Assembly: GCF_954871325.1 (NCBI RefSeq)
Contig: NC_088775.1
Coordinates: forward strand, 62,783,561-62,847,560
From: Gordionus sp. m RMFG-2023
Taxonomy: Eukaryota > Nematomorpha > Gordioida > Chordodea > Parachordodidae
Direction: 5' to 3'
Length of the DNA: 64,000 nucleotides
Part shown: in pieces, positions 46,780 through 59,159 of the stretch
How the letters are laid out: each line of letters begins with the position of its first letter
Position numbering within the stretch: the first letter of the stretch is position 1
Position numbers and translations under genes: made by a program
Notes under the pieces: model-generated
What the model was told of the DNA's origin: nothing
The model's database searches: none
What the model saw: the letters and a program-made list of their open reading frames with translations, nothing else

Positions 46780-49498
46780 TCCCCAATCTATCTGGTTTCG
46801 ATCGTATCCTTTTGGGATATCGATCTTGACTTGTATCTTCTCCTTCCCTCTTTAGATTCATTTCATTGTTATTTTTTATTACAATCTTTGTTTATTTAAC
46901 TCTTCGGTTTTCTCTTCTACTTCAGTTCTCTCTTCTAATTCGTATTTTTCAATTAATATATTTTAAGTTCTTTTCATTAATTGGTCCGTATGACGTATAA
47001 TCGTATTACCCGCTATACTTCATAACGTTGTGATCCGAGTATGCCTTTAATAAGGGCGTCTTCCCATTTTTTTCTTTATTATTGTAAAGGCGCGACCAAA
47101 CTTTTTCATTTATCTGGAATTTTTGATTGTGGTATTCTAACTTCTCCTTTTTGTTCCCCCGTTCGAATAATATTTGATCTAACAATCCTTTAGGTTTAAA
47201 TTTTAGTAGTATTTCAGCACGACATTGTTCAGTTTCTGTCCCTGGTGCATTTCTGTAATTGTAGAGAAAAATAGCTAGACTGGTTTCTAAATCCCTCTCG
47301 TTTCTTTTATTCATACTCTATTTAAAAGTTCGAACTAAACGTTCGGCCATGCCGTTTGTCTGAGGATGGTAAGGACTTCCGTGCACTAATTGAATCCCGT
47401 TTTTTTCACAAAAATCATTAAAATTTTTGTTGCTGAATTGGGGTCCGTTATCAGAAACGATTATCCTGGGAAATCCGGATCTTGCAAAAATATTTCTTAA
47501 TATTTTTATTGTGCTTGTTGTAGTGCTAGTCACGGGAACTAGTCAGCGATTGCTAGCATCTATCACTACCAATCAATCATGATTTTGAAATGGTCCAGCA
47601 TAATTAATATGTACTCGGTGCCATGCTTTTGGTGGTTTTGCCAATTTTGAATTGCTATTTTTTGAGGCATATTGTGTTGCTCCTGTATATCTTGGTTTAT
47701 ATTAGGCGACCACGCGTATTGTAGTGCTCTCATCTTCATTTTTAACATTCCGATATGTCCTTGATGTATCATGTCCAACACGTTGTTTAGGTATTGTTGT
47801 GGTATTATCATTTTAGTTCTCCATAATAAACAACCCCTCTCTGTTGTAATTCCCTCTCTCCTTTGCGTCATAGTTTATTGGCCATCCATCTATTGTATAT
47901 CTGTATACTTTAGAAAGTATATCATCTCGCATTGTTTCTCTTTCAATTTCGCTTGCATTTAAAGGTGTTTCTCCCACCTGTATTTGATCTAGCGTTTCTT
48001 CTTTTGATATTGGAGTTCCCTTTATAGATAATCTAGATAGCATGTCAGCATTTGCTATTTGTCAACTACTTTTGACTTCTATTTCATATTGGTAATCTGC
48101 TAATAATAAAGCCCATCTTTGTATTCTGGCAGTAGATGTTGTTGGTATATCTTTTCTTGGATGAAATAAACTCATTAATGGTTTGTGGTCTGTTTGTAAT
48201 GTGAACTTTTTTCCATATATAAATCTTTGAATTTTGTAACCCCAAATATGTGGCAAGTGCTTCTATTTCTATTTGGCTATAAAAAAATTTCAGCTGCATT
48301 TAGCGTTCTTGAGGCGAATGCAATTGGTCTCTCCTTACCTCCTTCTATATTTTATATTACTCCCCCCAATTCCTATGGCTGACGCATCTGTTGCTAATAT
48401 AATGGGTAATTTTGGATCATAATGTTGTAATAGGAGTACTACTTATTTCTTGCTTTATTTTTTTTACGCGTCTTTGCATTCATTAGTCCATCTCCAAACA
48501 ACTGTTTTTTCTAATAATTTGTATAATGGTTTGGCTTTGGATGCAAAATTTGAAATAAATTTTGAATAGTATGTTGCTGACCCTAGAAATGACTGTAATT
48601 GTTTCAAATTTGTTGGTTCTGGTGCTTTTTTTACTGCCTCAGTATTTTTTCGGCAGTTGTAATTCCGTTTTTTGAAATATTGTGTTCTAAGTATTCGACA
48701 TTTTGTTTGAAAAATTTACATTTTTCTATTTTTAGCTTGATTCCATTTTCATCTAGACATTTTAGTACCTTTTTTAAATTTGTTTCGTGTTTCTCTCTAT
48801 TTTTCCCGGTTATTATAATATCATCTAAATAAACAAGCTACTCCTTCAAAACCTTTTAATAAATTCTCAATGGCTCGTTGAAATATTGCTAGAGAAGACG
48901 ATAAAAAGGTAGTCTTGTATATTTAAATAATCCTCTATGCGTATTGATTACAAGATATTTTTGAAACTCTTCCCCCACTTTAATTAGAAAATAGGCATCT
49001 GAGAGATCCAATATTGAAAATTCCTCTCCTTTTCTCAAATTGGCTAATAAATCTTAGATTCTTGGTATTGGATATGAATCAATATTAGTATTTTGATTTA
49101 TACTTTTTAAAATCCCCGCAAATTCTTAATGTTTTATCTTTCTTTTGAACAATTACTATGGGTTATGCATAAAGTGAATGATTAATTTTCTCTATTACGA
49201 AATAGTTATCCAATTTCTTCCAATGAAATTTTTGGTATATCCTTTTGTAATTATGAGAGGTAGTTCTAATGTTCGTCCTTTATATTATTGTACTTTTACT
49301 ACAGTTTGACCTAATAGTGGTATATTGGTTCCTGTATAGCTTTTAAATTTTAGCATGCAATTTATTAATCCAGGACAATTAACTTTATTTTTCCAATCTA
49401 TTTCGTTAATTATGCTTATCCCAGCTCCAGTATCTAATTCCATTCTGATATCGCTGTTGCTTATTTTGACATCTACCCAAAATTCTGGATTCAGCTCC
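46780..49498 (-). pseudogene. Ty3/gypsy relic of a second family (protease to integrase)
   Basis: Minus-strand remains of gypsy pol in normal order: an aspartic protease with MELDTGAGISIINE (49285-49500), reverse transcriptase traces (about 48400-49250), RNase H with FTLQTDHKPLMSLFHP (48060-48260), an integrase zinc/N-terminal region (47566-47871), an integrase core with RIIVSDNGPQFSNK and YHPQTNGMAERLVRTFK (47318-47533), and a C-terminal part (47006-47314). It is broken in many places and no LTRs were found. The sequence differs from the 42.5- and 53.7-kb family. Its protease end adjoins the LINE at 49509. Confidence 0.85.
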
Positions 49499-49508
49499 AA
49501 TCATGTGA

Positions 49509-51056
49509 CAGTTCCTACAGAGAATGACCTACTCCCCACCAACTCAAATTTTACTACTTTGGAGATTAAGAAGGCTATACTAAAACTGAAAAATAACAAG
49601 GCGGCCGGACCTGATCGCATTAGAGCGGAACATTTAAAAGCCGCTCCTTTTTACTGATGATTTTTAATAAAATTTGGGTTTCCGGTGTTACTCCAAAAGA
49701 ATGAATATATCTTTTATTTGCAACTTCCCAAAAGTTTCCAATCCATCCACTTTTGATGACTATAGAGCGATTGTGACGTCTATAGCCTCTAAGGTCTTCA
49801 TGGTACTTCTAAAAGATAGAATATTAAACTCTACTAGCCATTTATTATCAAACAACATTTGCGCTTATAGACCAGGTAGACACATCCTTCAACCCATTTT
49901 AGCGCTAAAAATTACCTTACAAAATTGTTTTAGATATAAACTACCTTTTTTCTTCATCTTTGTAGATTTTAAAAAAGCATTTGATTGCATCAAGCATGAA
50001 GTTCTCTGGAATATTTTAACAGATAGTGGTGTGGACTTAAACATAATAAGAATTCTCAGAAATCATTATGGCTCACTAATGTCTACCTTTAAAGTAGAGA
50101 ATGTCCAATCTCCTTCCTTTATGGTACGAAAAGGAGTTAAACAAGAATGTGTTCTGTCCCCTATCCTATTCAATATTGTTATGAATAAAATTATCGCAGA
50201 TACATTAGGAGCGTTTAATTTACTAAATCTATCTTACCAAGATAACCTTTACTTAAAACACCGTATCATATCCTATGCTGATGATATCGTAATCATTTCG
50301 AAATCTATGGAGGAAGTTATATTCCTTGATATTCTTAAATCATATAGCAGCGAAATCGGACTTATGATTAACTTTAAAAAAACATTTATTATGCCCTCTC
50401 CATGGGTAGAGATAAATCCAAACCATACCTCTGAAAGATTAGGGATTAATTTGATCGAGGAATTCAAATACCTTGGAGTTAATTTGGACAACAAAGGACA
50501 TATAAAAAACGAAATAGAATTAAGACTCAAACATGCAAAATCGATATTCTACAAATATTTTAAATTATGGATAACAAGAGAAATATCAGTCAAAAGTAGA
50601 CTACAGTTGTTCAATTCGTTGATTATCCCCATTCTTTTATACGGAAGCGAAATCTGGGATGTTAATAAAACTCAGACTAAAAAACTTCAAGTTTTTATCA
50701 ATAGATGTCTAAGACTTATCAATGGATATATGTATCCTAGAGTCATCACAAATGTTAGCCTATGGAAACTATCCAAACATACTCCAGTCGCAGTACAACT
50801 GAAGAAAAGAAGAATTCAGTTATTTGCGCATATTCTGAGAAACGCCGGAAATAATTTGGCCTATGAAGCCCTTAACTGGCTACCAATTTATAAAAACAAA
50901 AGGTATTGTAATTATAAAACGTACTGGCTAAATAAAACTGTATTCGACATTCTAAATTTGAATATATGTCTAACTCAATTTACACATTTGAATAATAATA
51001 AAAGTTCAATTAATAAACTTCTTAAAATGAAAACCAACTACCTTATAGATCGATAG
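49509..51056 (+). pseudogene. LINE reverse transcriptase
   Basis: The first block (LEIKKAILKLKNNKAAGPDR to about 49655) is followed by a frame disturbance near 49660-49690. From there one 460-codon frame is open to 51056. It holds DDYRAIVTSIASKVFM, FVDFKKAFDCIKHEVL, KGVKQECVLSPILFNIV and the catalytic SYADDIVIISK at about 50270. Next are LGVNLDNKG and PILLYGSEIWDVNKTQTKK, then a tail with RRIQLFAHILRNAG. All expected RT motifs, including the YADD Asp pair, are present. In the stretch compared it shares about half of its residues with the LINE at 9968-17402, so the two are separate subfamilies. Confidence 0.88.
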
Positions 51057-51576
51057 TTTTCCTATGTAATCCTTCCATCCCTTTGGGAGGTTTCAATAAT
51101 TTCCTTTTCCTCTTTTACCACTTTCAAGCCCATTCCAAAATTTATACGTAACCTTTATATTCCTAAACCTAATACTGTACACTCATTGGATGGTTATTCG
51201 ATTTATTGTTGCTCAATGTAATTTTTAAACCTTATTTTTAATATATTATCCTAACATTATGTTATTATATTTATTTAAGCCGAGTTATATTATTTACTTC
51301 TCAATATTATTTCAAATAAAATTAATATAGCCAATATTATCCTTCCATAATCAAATTTTATTTTAATCGGGCATTGGCTTTTTTACCTCTCTTTTATTTT
51401 CCCTTGGGCGTTTAAGGGGCTTTGCCTCTTGCGCGCATAGGTAACTGCGGCCTGCCCAAAAAACGTGGATGGTCCTCTTATTTATTTCCCATTCTTTTAT
51501 CCCAGTTAGATGGGCTCTTATGAGAGAACCAAGCGTTATATATGACATTTTAGGGCTAGTGCGCTTAATATCACGT
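49509..51576 (+). mobile_element. 5'-truncated APE-type LINE with nearly intact RT
   Basis: It begins just upstream of the reverse transcriptase and runs to a 3' end (ATATCACGTA) like that of the LINE at 9968-17402. The 3' UTR is recognisably related: TGCGGCCTGCCCA, GTCCTCTTATTT and CAGTTAGATGG compare with the other copy. The flanks AATCATGTGA (49499-49508) and AATTATGTGA (51577-51586) agree at 9 of 10 places and may be a diverged target duplication. The endonuclease is missing, so it arrived dead on insertion. Confidence 0.85.
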
Positions 51577-52797
51577 AATTATGTGAACCCTCTTATTTGT
51601 GGCTTTGCATATAAATCAGGCCTATTAATTTTAACCTCAGATAACGAGAAAAACTTGATTAAAATTAATATTTCAATAATCTTGAAGGGAAATGAGAATG
51701 TGATTCACAAATACAAGGTTATTAAATATTTTATAAAAAAAAATAAAACAATTTTAAGCTTACAGACAATATAAATCGAAGATATATAAATCATGGAAAA
51801 TTTTCATTAACGCTTAATATCCCTCACATATCAATACATAGTAAAAGTAGAGATTTGAAACAATCAAAATTACTTTGTGATCTTATTTCTAAAATATATA
51901 ACAAAATACATGTTGAAATTGATCATCAGGATGATAAGACCTCTCAATTTAAAGTAATATAATGTTATTGTATTAAAATATAATAAATTATAGGAATATC
52001 AAAAGGAAATTAGTATATCAAGTTTTAATTTTAAAAAACAAATTGTGTCAATAACACTCTTTCTTGAAAAAATAAATGTTTATAAAATTTTAATGTAGAT
52101 TATAAATTTTTGACAGGCACAAGGAATAACACATTTGCAAATTATAAAATTGTTAAACCAAATTAATAAATTATCATATTTGACACATTTGACTCTGTCC
52201 CATTGTCATGTTAAAACAATAACCCCGGTTCCAAATTTAATTTATTTAGATCTGTCAAATAATTTATTATTAACTCTACCATCAATGATTTTTAATATGA
52301 GACATGTACCCAAATTAAAGTAATTATTAAAGTGATTTTTTTTCTGTATAGAATATAACATCAGATATTTGAATCTTAGCCATAACTGTTTAACATCTCT
52401 ACCTAATTCTTTATGTATATATCTTTCTAACACACTCTTACATCTTTATTTGAACAACAATAGAATTCTAAGTTTGGCTTGTAATCTAGGAAGACTTCAA
52501 AATCTAACAAATTTGTTCATTCAAAACAATCAAGTAAATTATTTTATATATTTTTTTAATGTAAAACAATATAAGATAAAATATTTACCTATATTGAGCT
52601 TTTTCAGCAACTTCAAAAGTTTTATTTGAGTGAAAATGATACAAGCTTACTTGGTCACTCAAAATATTTCTATAAAAGAATAAAGCACAAATCATTAGAA
52701 GCATCTTCCTTGCTAAATATTGCAATAAAATCTATATTATCTAAAAAGTTTTTCTTATAATTATAAACAATATTATTTAATGTTATAGATATTATAT
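51577..52797 (+). pseudogene. LRR1: LRR1 copy C, broken at both ends
   Basis: It matches the intact LRR1 from codon 12 or so (NYVNPLICGF) through exon 6 and the following intron, with all intron positions kept, so it arose by DNA duplication and not through spliced mRNA. The first codons are replaced by the LINE 3' end. Exon 2 lacks 9 bases, exon 4 lacks 24 bases (before VPNLIYLDLSNN), and exon 6 lacks 5 bases after KYLP, which shifts the frame. The last exon is missing: at about 52797 the sequence changes to the gypsy-associated repeat. Otherwise it is very like copy A, so the duplication is recent. Confidence 0.9.
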
Positions 52798-53690
52798 TAT
52801 ATTTATTTTCGGATTTGGCAAAGTGCCAACACTTTCTTATTTTGCCCATAACTCATGAACGGTTCATTCCGCTGCTTTCCGGATAGAAGATCAATTAGGA
52901 TCAATTAATGGACTACACAACGGTATAGGTTTCGTAATTAATCCTCAAGTCGTTCCGCCAGTCAAAATTTACACTTTCTTTATTTTGATGATATCTTTCT
53001 TTCCTTTAATTTTTTTGACATTCCGTTTGAAGAATTCAGAGGATCAATTAAGACACTAAATATTGGCTTTAACTAAAAAATGATTGCTCGAATTTTAAAT
53101 TTTGGCAAGATGCCAAAACCTTTCTATTTTGCCTATATCTCACGAACGGTTTATTCCGCTGGTATGCGGCTTAAAGATTCTGGAAGATCAATTAACGCTC
53201 TACACTTTGGCATAATTTTCGGTAATTGATCCTCAATTTTTAAAAAAAATTCCGCTAACTTCACGTTTTTAAAACCGTTATAATTACGGTTGGTGATATG
53301 GATATGCGGTTTGCAGATTATTATGTACACATTGAATACTACATAATTGCCAAGTTTCAGATTATGATCTTTAATATTTTCGGTTTTGACAAAGTGCCAA
53401 CACTTTCTTATTTTGCCCATAACTCAATAACGGTTCATTCCGCTGCTTTCCGGATAGAAAATCAATTAGGATCAATTAACGGGCTACACAATGGTATAGG
53501 TTTCGGTAATTGATCCTCGAATCGTTCCGCCAGCTTCAAAATTTCACACTTTCCTTATTTTGCTTATAACTCATTAATCATTGATTCCGCTGATGTTTGG
53601 TTTGAAGATCAATGAGGATCAATTAAGATTCTAAATATTGGCATAGATTTTGTTAATTGATCCTCACATCGTTCCGCCAACTTCACGGAC
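52798..53690 (+). repeat. Run of gypsy-associated 170-190 bp units
   Basis: About five degenerate units. Shared landmarks are TTTTGCCCATAACTCATGAA/TTTTGCCTATATCTCACGAA, CGGTTCATTCCGCTG, GGATCAATTAA and TAATTGATCCTCAA followed by CGTTCCGCCA. They end right before the pol relic (53700). Copies occur at 21340-21700 and 34250-34690. They may be the long terminal or leader repeat of the gypsy family, but paired LTRs could not be shown. Confidence 0.75.
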
Positions 53691-53699
53691 CTATCCCTG

Positions 53700-56600
53700 A
53701 CGGGTATGGTTTAATCTGAATGGAAAGGTCAATGGTTTAATATGGGAGCGGCGATATCGGTGATGGGATATGAGGAATATAGTAAATTATGGCAGAGGAG
53801 GTATAAGCTGAGAGGATATTTTTGTGAGGCAGTTTGATAGATAGGAAACGGTCATGGGCCCGAGTAGAGATAGGGGATTTGTTTACGGTGAGCTACAGGT
53901 ACTTGAATTGTGTATAATAAATTGGAAGGTAGAAACAGTGTTGGGATGGGATTGGATCAAGAGAGTGGGTCTGGTTTATCAATTTTGGGGGGTATTTGGA
54001 AGATGGGGTGTGTTTGTCGCCACAGATAGCGAGAGTAGAGATGGGATCATGAAAACAGTGATGGAATGGGAGGAAATAGAGCATAGAAGTACGGCGGAGT
54101 GGATGGAAGGAAGGGAAAGTATAGAGTGGAATAAAGGCGAGTATCTTTATAAGGGAGAAAGTGAGGGAATTACAATGAAAGATCGTGTAGATACGGTGAG
54201 AGAAAGCCAAATAATGGATAAAATGGAAAGGGGAATATCGACTGTGAGAAAGGAGGTAGTGAGACCATAAGTTCGAGACATGGGAAATGGAGAGTTACAG
54301 TCCGAGAAGGTGCAAGAACAAGGAAAGGAAGTGAGGAGACCGGAAGGGTCTAGGTGGAATAGAAATGTGTGCATAAGGGAGTAGAGCGATTGGCAAAGGA
54401 GTATGATAAATTTTTTAGTTGGGAGTTGGGTTGTTTGAATATTATGAAATGGAAATACGAATGAAGGATAGATGCGTACCGAAGTATTGTGCTGTGCGTC
54501 AAATGCATTTTGAGTGGAGACAGGAGGTGAAGCGGGAGTTAGATCGCTGGGTGAAGGAGGGCATAATGTGCCCGGTTGAGTACAGCGAGTGGGCGACGCC
54601 TTTGGTACCCGCGAAGATGGACAATGAGAGGTTGCGGTTGTGTGTGGATTTCCGGGTAACGTTGAATCCATGGGTGGTTGAAGTGAAACAACCGTTACTA
54701 GGATCGAGGAAATTTTAGCTAATTTGAAAGAGGGCAGATATTTTTTAAATGGATTTTTCGAATGCATATTTGCAATTACGGGTGAGGAACGAGATGCAGA
54801 AATTGTTGACGATAACCATGTCAAAGGGGTTGTTCGCCTTTCGGAGGTTGCCGTTTGGGTTGAGCCTTTCTGCGCTAATATTTCAGCGGACGATAGCGGC
54901 AGTGTTTCATGGATTAGGAGTATTTTATTATATGAATAATTTGTTGGCGATGGGGGCACACCGTAGCAGCATAATTGAAAGTTGGAGGAGGTATTTCAGA
55001 GAATACGAGAAGGGATTACGAGCAAGTAGAGAGAAAAGTGTACTGGGAGTAATGGAGATGTATTTGGAACATCGGTTTAATTGAAAGGAAATACGGTCAC
55101 TAGATAAGAATATGGTTAAAATCAAAAGTATGGTGAAGCCGCGGTGTAAGACGGAGGTAAAATCCTTTGTAGGGATATAAATTACTAACATACATCGGCC
55201 TGTTGAGAATTTTGCCTGAAGTGGCAGCGTCGTTGTACAAGTTGTTAAAAAAGGGAGTAAGATTTGAGTGGGGAAATGAGCAAGATGCTGCGTTTGAGGG
55301 TCTGAAGAGGAAAATTGGAGAAGAACTAATTTTGGTATGTCTTAACAATGAGTTGGAAGTGGTCTTGGCGGTGGATGCATCGAATAAAGGAGTAGGAGGG
55401 ACATTGTTGCATGAGATGGATGGAATAGAGAGACCGGTGTTGATTTCTCAAGAATTCCAGGATGCAGAAACGAGGTATTCGGTAATCGAACAGAAGGCCT
55501 TGGCGGTTTGGATTGACTAAATGAAGAGAATATTTGATTGGGCGAGGTTTGTGGTGTATACGGATTACAAGTCGTTGATACATTTGTTTAAAAGGGATAA
55601 CAAAGAGTTGATGATGTCTCCGAGGTAACAGAGGTCGTTGTTATTGGTAGGAAGTTTTGATTTGACGTTGAAATATTTTAGGAGACGATGGAACTATTTG
55701 CCGGACATTATGTTGAGATGTGGGATAGAGATGGTGTGAGCTATGTCTACGATTTTAAAAGGGGCCCGGTGAGCTGGAAAGAAATTCGCGCGTCTACGAT
55801 GAAAGACAGATATTTAAGTCGAGTAAAGGATTGCATAATGGGGCGTAGGCCATGGCAAGATAGAGGTAAAGGGCACAAGAGTGTGGAGAATTAACAGTAT
55901 TGGATGATTGTGTAGTGCATGGAAATAGAGCGGTGGTACCTAATAGGCTAGGAGAAGCTGTGATAGTGATGTTGCATGCTGAGCATCAGGGAGTGGAACG
56001 GATAAAACAGTTGGAAGGTGGCCGGGAAGAGGCTGGCTAAGCAATGTGTAGTGTGCAATACCTGAGCCAGTATGCCATCGAGGGATAAAAAGAGTACATG
56101 GCCGAAAGCGTCGGGGCCCTGATAGAATACATGTGGACTTTGTTGAGTTTGAAAGGAAAGAATATTTTCTTGTGGTAGATGCATACTCCAAGTGGGTAGA
56201 GTTCGAGATTGTGGATGGATTGACAACAAAAATTGTGGCCAGATAATTGAAAAATTTATGGCTGAAGTTAGAAGTGGCCAAGGTAATAGTGTCCAATGGA
56301 GGTCCAGCCTTTATTAGTGAAGGGTTCGGAATTTTGTGTGGAGGGTGAAGCGATGTGCTGGCGCCATCTTATCACCCGAGCTGGCAGGCTGAGAGGATGG
56401 TGGGAGTCGTAAAAAGTTGGTTGAGAAACGCCAAAGTTGGAGATGAGATATGGGCATTGGTAGGATATTATAATAATAGCCGAAAAGAGAAGGAGTTGTC
56501 GCCGTCAGAAAAGTTTTTGGGTCGTAGAACTCGTATTAAGTTGGATACAATGAGGTCAGTAAACAGGAAAATGGTGATAAGTTTGAGGTAGGTAACTTAG

Positions 56601-56790
56601 TGTGGGCATTGTATGGAAGTGAAAAGAAATGGGAATCGGGAGTGGTGATCGAAAAAATGGGTAGAATGCTTTGCCGTATAAGGTTCCCGGATGGGAGAAT
56701 GGGGGTCAGGCATGCTGACCAGCTGAGAAGGGGGATAAGACCAGGGCCGTTGAGGTCCGGAAGTAGGGAAGTATAGGACCCGGATATTTT
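53700..56790 (+). pseudogene. Ty3/gypsy pol relic, protease region to integrase
   Basis: Plus-strand remains in canonical order. A protease-like region lies at 53850-54270. Reverse transcriptase covers about 54420-55080 (VDFRVTLNPW, DFSNAYLQLRV, FRRLPFGLSLSALIFQR), RNase H about 55200-55620 (VVLAVDASNKGVGGTL, SVIEQKALAVW). Integrase covers about 55690-56590 (PSYHPSWQAERMVGVVKSWL), with a chromodomain-like or tail region to 56780. It is broken by roughly ten or more changes. Composition is much richer in G on this strand than the host. It is the same family as 42490-44380. The long minus-strand frame at 54147-54959 is a shadow. Confidence 0.85.
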
Positions 56791-57280
56791 TTTAAAATTT
56801 TTTTTCAAGGTCATTAGAAAATCAAGGCGAATAGAGTCGTTCTATTTGCACTTTAAAGCTATTAATGAGATGACTTTTATGGATGGATGTATCACCACAA
56901 CGGTATGATATTAATAATTAAATTTGTTGGATCGATAATAGAATGAACACTCAAAGAGGGGGAATCGATAATATGGAAATTATTTGTGGATGATATTTAG
57001 GGAATTAGATAAAAAAGAATCATTGAAAATGGATTTGTATTATTTGTGTTACATAAAATTTGTCGTATTAAACATTTGAAAATATTAAATTGTATTTTAT
57101 AAAAAACAAAAAATTGTAAATGCAAAAAAATTACAGTAAAATTTACTATAAGTATTTTTTTTAGTATTTTTGTTATATATTAATGGATCGCCATTTATTT
57201 TGTAATGTGCAAAAATATAATTGTTTTATTTTTTTAATGTTTCATTGCAAATATACTATTTTACCCTGAAAACTCTTATA
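56791..57280. other. AT-rich, no gene seen
   Basis: Follows the gypsy relic; no LTR, frame or repeat could be recognised. Confidence 0.5.
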
Positions 57281-57430
57281 ATTACCGCGCTATCGCTATC
57301 TTACAGAAAAGTAGCGTGCTATAGCTACCGTTATTTTTTTCAAAAAGTATCGCGCTATAGCTACCGTTAATTTTTCAAAAAGCAGCGCGCTATAGATGCC
57401 GTTATCTTTTTAAAAAAGTAGCGCGCTATT
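57281..57430. repeat. 36-bp repeat with GCGCGCTATAGCTACC core
   Basis: Three and a half copies of a roughly 36-bp unit: GTAGCGCGCTATAGCTACCG followed by a T-rich then A-rich stretch. The core is partly palindromic. A related inverted motif (GCGGTAGC, TAGCGCGCTAC) recurs at 58350-58430 between the inverted arms, so these are probably subterminal binding repeats of the local hAT element. Confidence 0.8.
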
Positions 57431-57839
57431 ATCTATAAAAATATGACTATAAATATATGTGTAATTTATTTATCTTTTATTGTATTTCAATAACATTTAT
57501 ATATTGTCATCCCCAAGTCTGGGACGACGATCAGAAAGTATAAACTTTATCATGCTAAATAATTGTTCAACAATTGTACTTCTGGGAAATGCAGTATTAA
57601 TTTAATATACTTATTTTTTTATATATGAAATCATCAAAAATATTTATTTGAGTATTTTTAGATTTAAAAATTGTATCTGGAGGATTTTCAGTGATATTAT
57701 TTATTTCAAGTTTTTTTAACTGGCTAGGGTATGGTTTGGTATAGTTTTATTTGATGCTACCATTAGCTCAAGTTGTTTTTTGGATTTAGTAAAATTAATA
57801 TATGTGCAATTCAACTTGATACTAGGGTGAACAATAGCA

Positions 57840-59055
57840 GCTATGCTTAACATCCAAATAATAAAGATAATGATTTATTAAATATTATCATTAAATACAT
57901 GAATCTGATGATAAAATGAGATGTTAATATTAATAATTTATTGTAATTTTTAATTTATAATAATATCTATTAAATCAACTTTCACATAAACTCATAGCTC
58001 ATAAACTATTATAAATATAGTTTTGTTTAGATTAAAACTTTATTTTATAGATTAAGGATTGTGCCTTTAGATGCCCTCTCAAGTTGAATCTACTAGCTTT
58101 GTTTAATGAAAAAGCCTGCGCAGATCTTACAACAAAATTTATACCCGGTGTTTATTTTTTTTATTGAGATTAAAATATTTTGCAAATTTAGGAAAAATAC
58201 ATATAATAATCATTTTACAAAGAAATTGTTTTTTCGATATGATCTATACCAAAATTTTCTTATATATAAATCTCTATTGTCGACATTTTAAATTATCTTA
58301 AAACTACTCGTCAAATCCTCCAATGGATATTCTAATTATTATTTAATCGCTACTTTTTTCCAGTAGCGGTAGCTTTAGCGCGCTACTTAATAGCAATAGT
58401 GAATTTAGAAAGTAGCGAAATATATAATAAAAATTATTAAAAATATATTTATAATTTTAAAAATAATATTAAATTTATGATCTTTTATTTAACTTAATAT
58501 TAAAAATCGGTATTATAAATCTGTTTTCAAAATAATTTAAAATTTAAACGATAGAGATTCATATTGAAGATAATTTTGGTACAGATCATATCTACAAAGT
58601 TGTTCATAGAAAATGATAATAATATTGAATTTCCTTTTCCCACATTCGCAAAATATTTAATCTCGATAGAAAAATTAACACAGGGTATAAATTTCGTTAT
58701 AAGATGTGTTTATGTTTATCACCAAACAAGACTAGTAGCTTCAACTTGAATATACATTTATAATACATCAAACCAATTGTAAAAGTGTAGCCCAATCCTT
58801 AATCTTTAAAAAAAATTGAATCAGTATCTATAACAGTTTTTGAGCTAGATGAGTTATGTGAAAGTTGATTTTCTGGTACAGTCAAAAGATGGTATACTTC
58901 AACTGGTCATAAGATATTATTCAAGAATTATATTATAAATTAAAAATTAGGTAAATAATTAATATTAACATCTCATTTTATCGACTCATCTATTTAATGA
59001 CAATATTTTATAAATTATTATCTTTATTTTCTGGATGTTAAACATGCTTAAAATT
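57840..59055. repeat. Inverted pair with hAT-like remnant
   Basis: 57840-58255 is the reverse complement of 58570-59055 at moderate similarity. Landmarks in both are GGTACAGATCATATC, AATCCTTAATCT, GTGAAAGTTGATTT, AACATCTCATTTTATC and TATCTTTATT followed by GGATGTTAA. The roughly 310-bp spacer carries the CGCGCTA motif. The right arm leads into a hAT transposase end at 59160, so the pair may be two head-to-head hAT fragments. Confidence 0.7.
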
Positions 59056-59159
59056 AATCACTCATCTATTTATATATTTTATCAAAGCATGCTAAATACT
59101 TATTTCAATCCTTTCATTTGATAAATTTTTTTTTTTTTCAATTATATTAAATTGATTGT

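Noticed and set aside
51577-52797. Copy C as a processed LRR1 pseudogene or LINE 3' transduction
   Set aside because: All the introns covered are retained unspliced, favouring duplication at DNA level.
54147-54959. 270-codon minus-strand frame
   Set aside because: It is antisense to the gypsy relic, whose plus strand shows protease and RT motifs in order; the antisense frame has no similarity.
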